The translations under genes and the position numbers were made by a program. From contig BFEA01000097.1 in assembly GCA_003427395.1 (NCBI GenBank), positions 1,981,077 to 2,004,386 on the forward strand: DNA of 23,310 bases, read 5' to 3'. Below the pieces are notes generated by a model that was not told the origin of the DNA, did no database searches, and saw only the letters and a program-made list of their open reading frames with translations. Within the stretch, counting starts at the first letter, position 1. Each line of letters begins with the position of its first letter. Shown here one piece after another: positions 22,798 to 23,310 of the stretch. Source of the DNA: Chara braunii. Taxonomy: Eukaryota > Streptophyta > Charophyceae > Charales > Characeae.

Positions 22798-23310
22798 CTG
22801 TTTGAACATCAAACGACAAGCAAACAACAGCAAAGATCGTAGAGTCTGAGGCAGGGGCGTGGCATGCCAAGTTCATGTCATGCCAAGTCATGTGTTGCAT
22901 ACTTCAATGAGTATGGGCAGAACCAAAGATCAACCAATGTAGGATGAGCATATATGCAGCGGAAGTCTGATAAACGGACTGACTCACATAGACTGACTCA
23001 CATAGCATCACTCCACACACATACAATCGTGAGATGGTNGGGTCTGGGCCATTCATAGACGATGCCCAGATCCNGTACACGCATTCACAGATGAAAGGTG
23101 GNAGGAGAGACGAAGGAGGTGGNGAGGTAGACAACACCGATAGATAGAGTCTGATAGGTCTCCGATATGGTAGTCCAAAATGTCATACAACAAGATCAAA
23201 ATGTCGAGGCCCATAGGTCATCAATGTCGGAGATACAGAGTCTAAATGTAACCGGTGTCCAACTGTGATGCAGCCGAGTATCAACCTCAACAATCTCCAA
23301 GTCTCCAATC
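22798..23310. other. Unassigned; possibly upstream intron of the exon at 22396-22797
   Basis: No coding signal on either strand. GACTGACTCACATAG is repeated directly at about 22977-23005. Four single Ns lie between 23039 and 23123. If the exon call is right, this would be intron sequence upstream of it on the minus strand. Confidence 0.35.

Overview
This window looks like nuclear DNA of a green-lineage (streptophyte) eukaryote, in a repeat-dense, gene-poor region. Three things suggest this: degraded fragments of plastid atpB and rps18, the 5' end of a eukaryotic 18S rRNA, and many non-LTR retrotransposon remnants with poly(A) tails. The rps18 piece resembles charophyte and land-plant plastid S18, so a charophyte such as a Chara-like alga is a plausible guess, but the species cannot be proved from the sequence. 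Scattered single Ns and a 320-N gap show a draft scaffold. No bacterial features, operons or CRISPR arrays are visible.

Layout. 1-1260: a GA microsatellite, a short retroposed tail with target-site duplication (TSD), a 28-bp minisatellite, a 203-bp tandem repeat and a purine-rich tandem repeat. 1885-2827: two tiny poly(A)-tail insertions with clear TSDs, then a 320-bp SINE-like element. 2828-4660: dispersed repeats and tRNA-like heads on the minus strand. 4667-5561: a 5'-truncated LINE (A1). 5566-5905: a palindrome, then pieces of plastid atpB and rps18. 5906-8360: a second LINE (A2), joined at its 5' end to nt 1-127 of 18S rRNA (8361-8487). 8556-8875: an inverted copy of the SINE-like element. 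9133-9805: LINE B, which nearly duplicates part of A2. 9888-12310: two large units, each with two tRNA-like domains, one unit holding a four-copy tandem repeat. 12605-12924: gap. 12944-17470: the most complete LINE (C), with endonuclease, reverse transcriptase (RT) and zinc-knuckle domains. 17567-17814: a tandem duplication that may be an assembly artefact. 18452-18597: a solo retroposed 3' end with TSD. 18808-19860 and 20285-21480: LINE remnants E and D on the plus strand. 21765-21916: another 3'-end copy. 21946-22212: long C tracts. 22396-22797: a probable exon on the minus strand, the only candidate for a host gene.

How the parts relate. Copies A1, A2, B, C, D and, more distantly, E belong to related non-LTR elements. 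Reading the copies together gives the order endonuclease, RT, thumb/connection, a small conserved GDWVA-type domain, a CCHC zinc knuckle (zf-RVT), a WAIWRRR-type basic motif, a conserved C-terminal FRxW motif, a structured 3' end and a poly(A) tail. The 3' end recurs as many short solo insertions with TSDs. Its terminal hairpin keeps its pairing while its sequence changes, which suggests it is what the RT recognises. All coding copies are broken by stops, frameshifts, catalytic substitutions or deletions.
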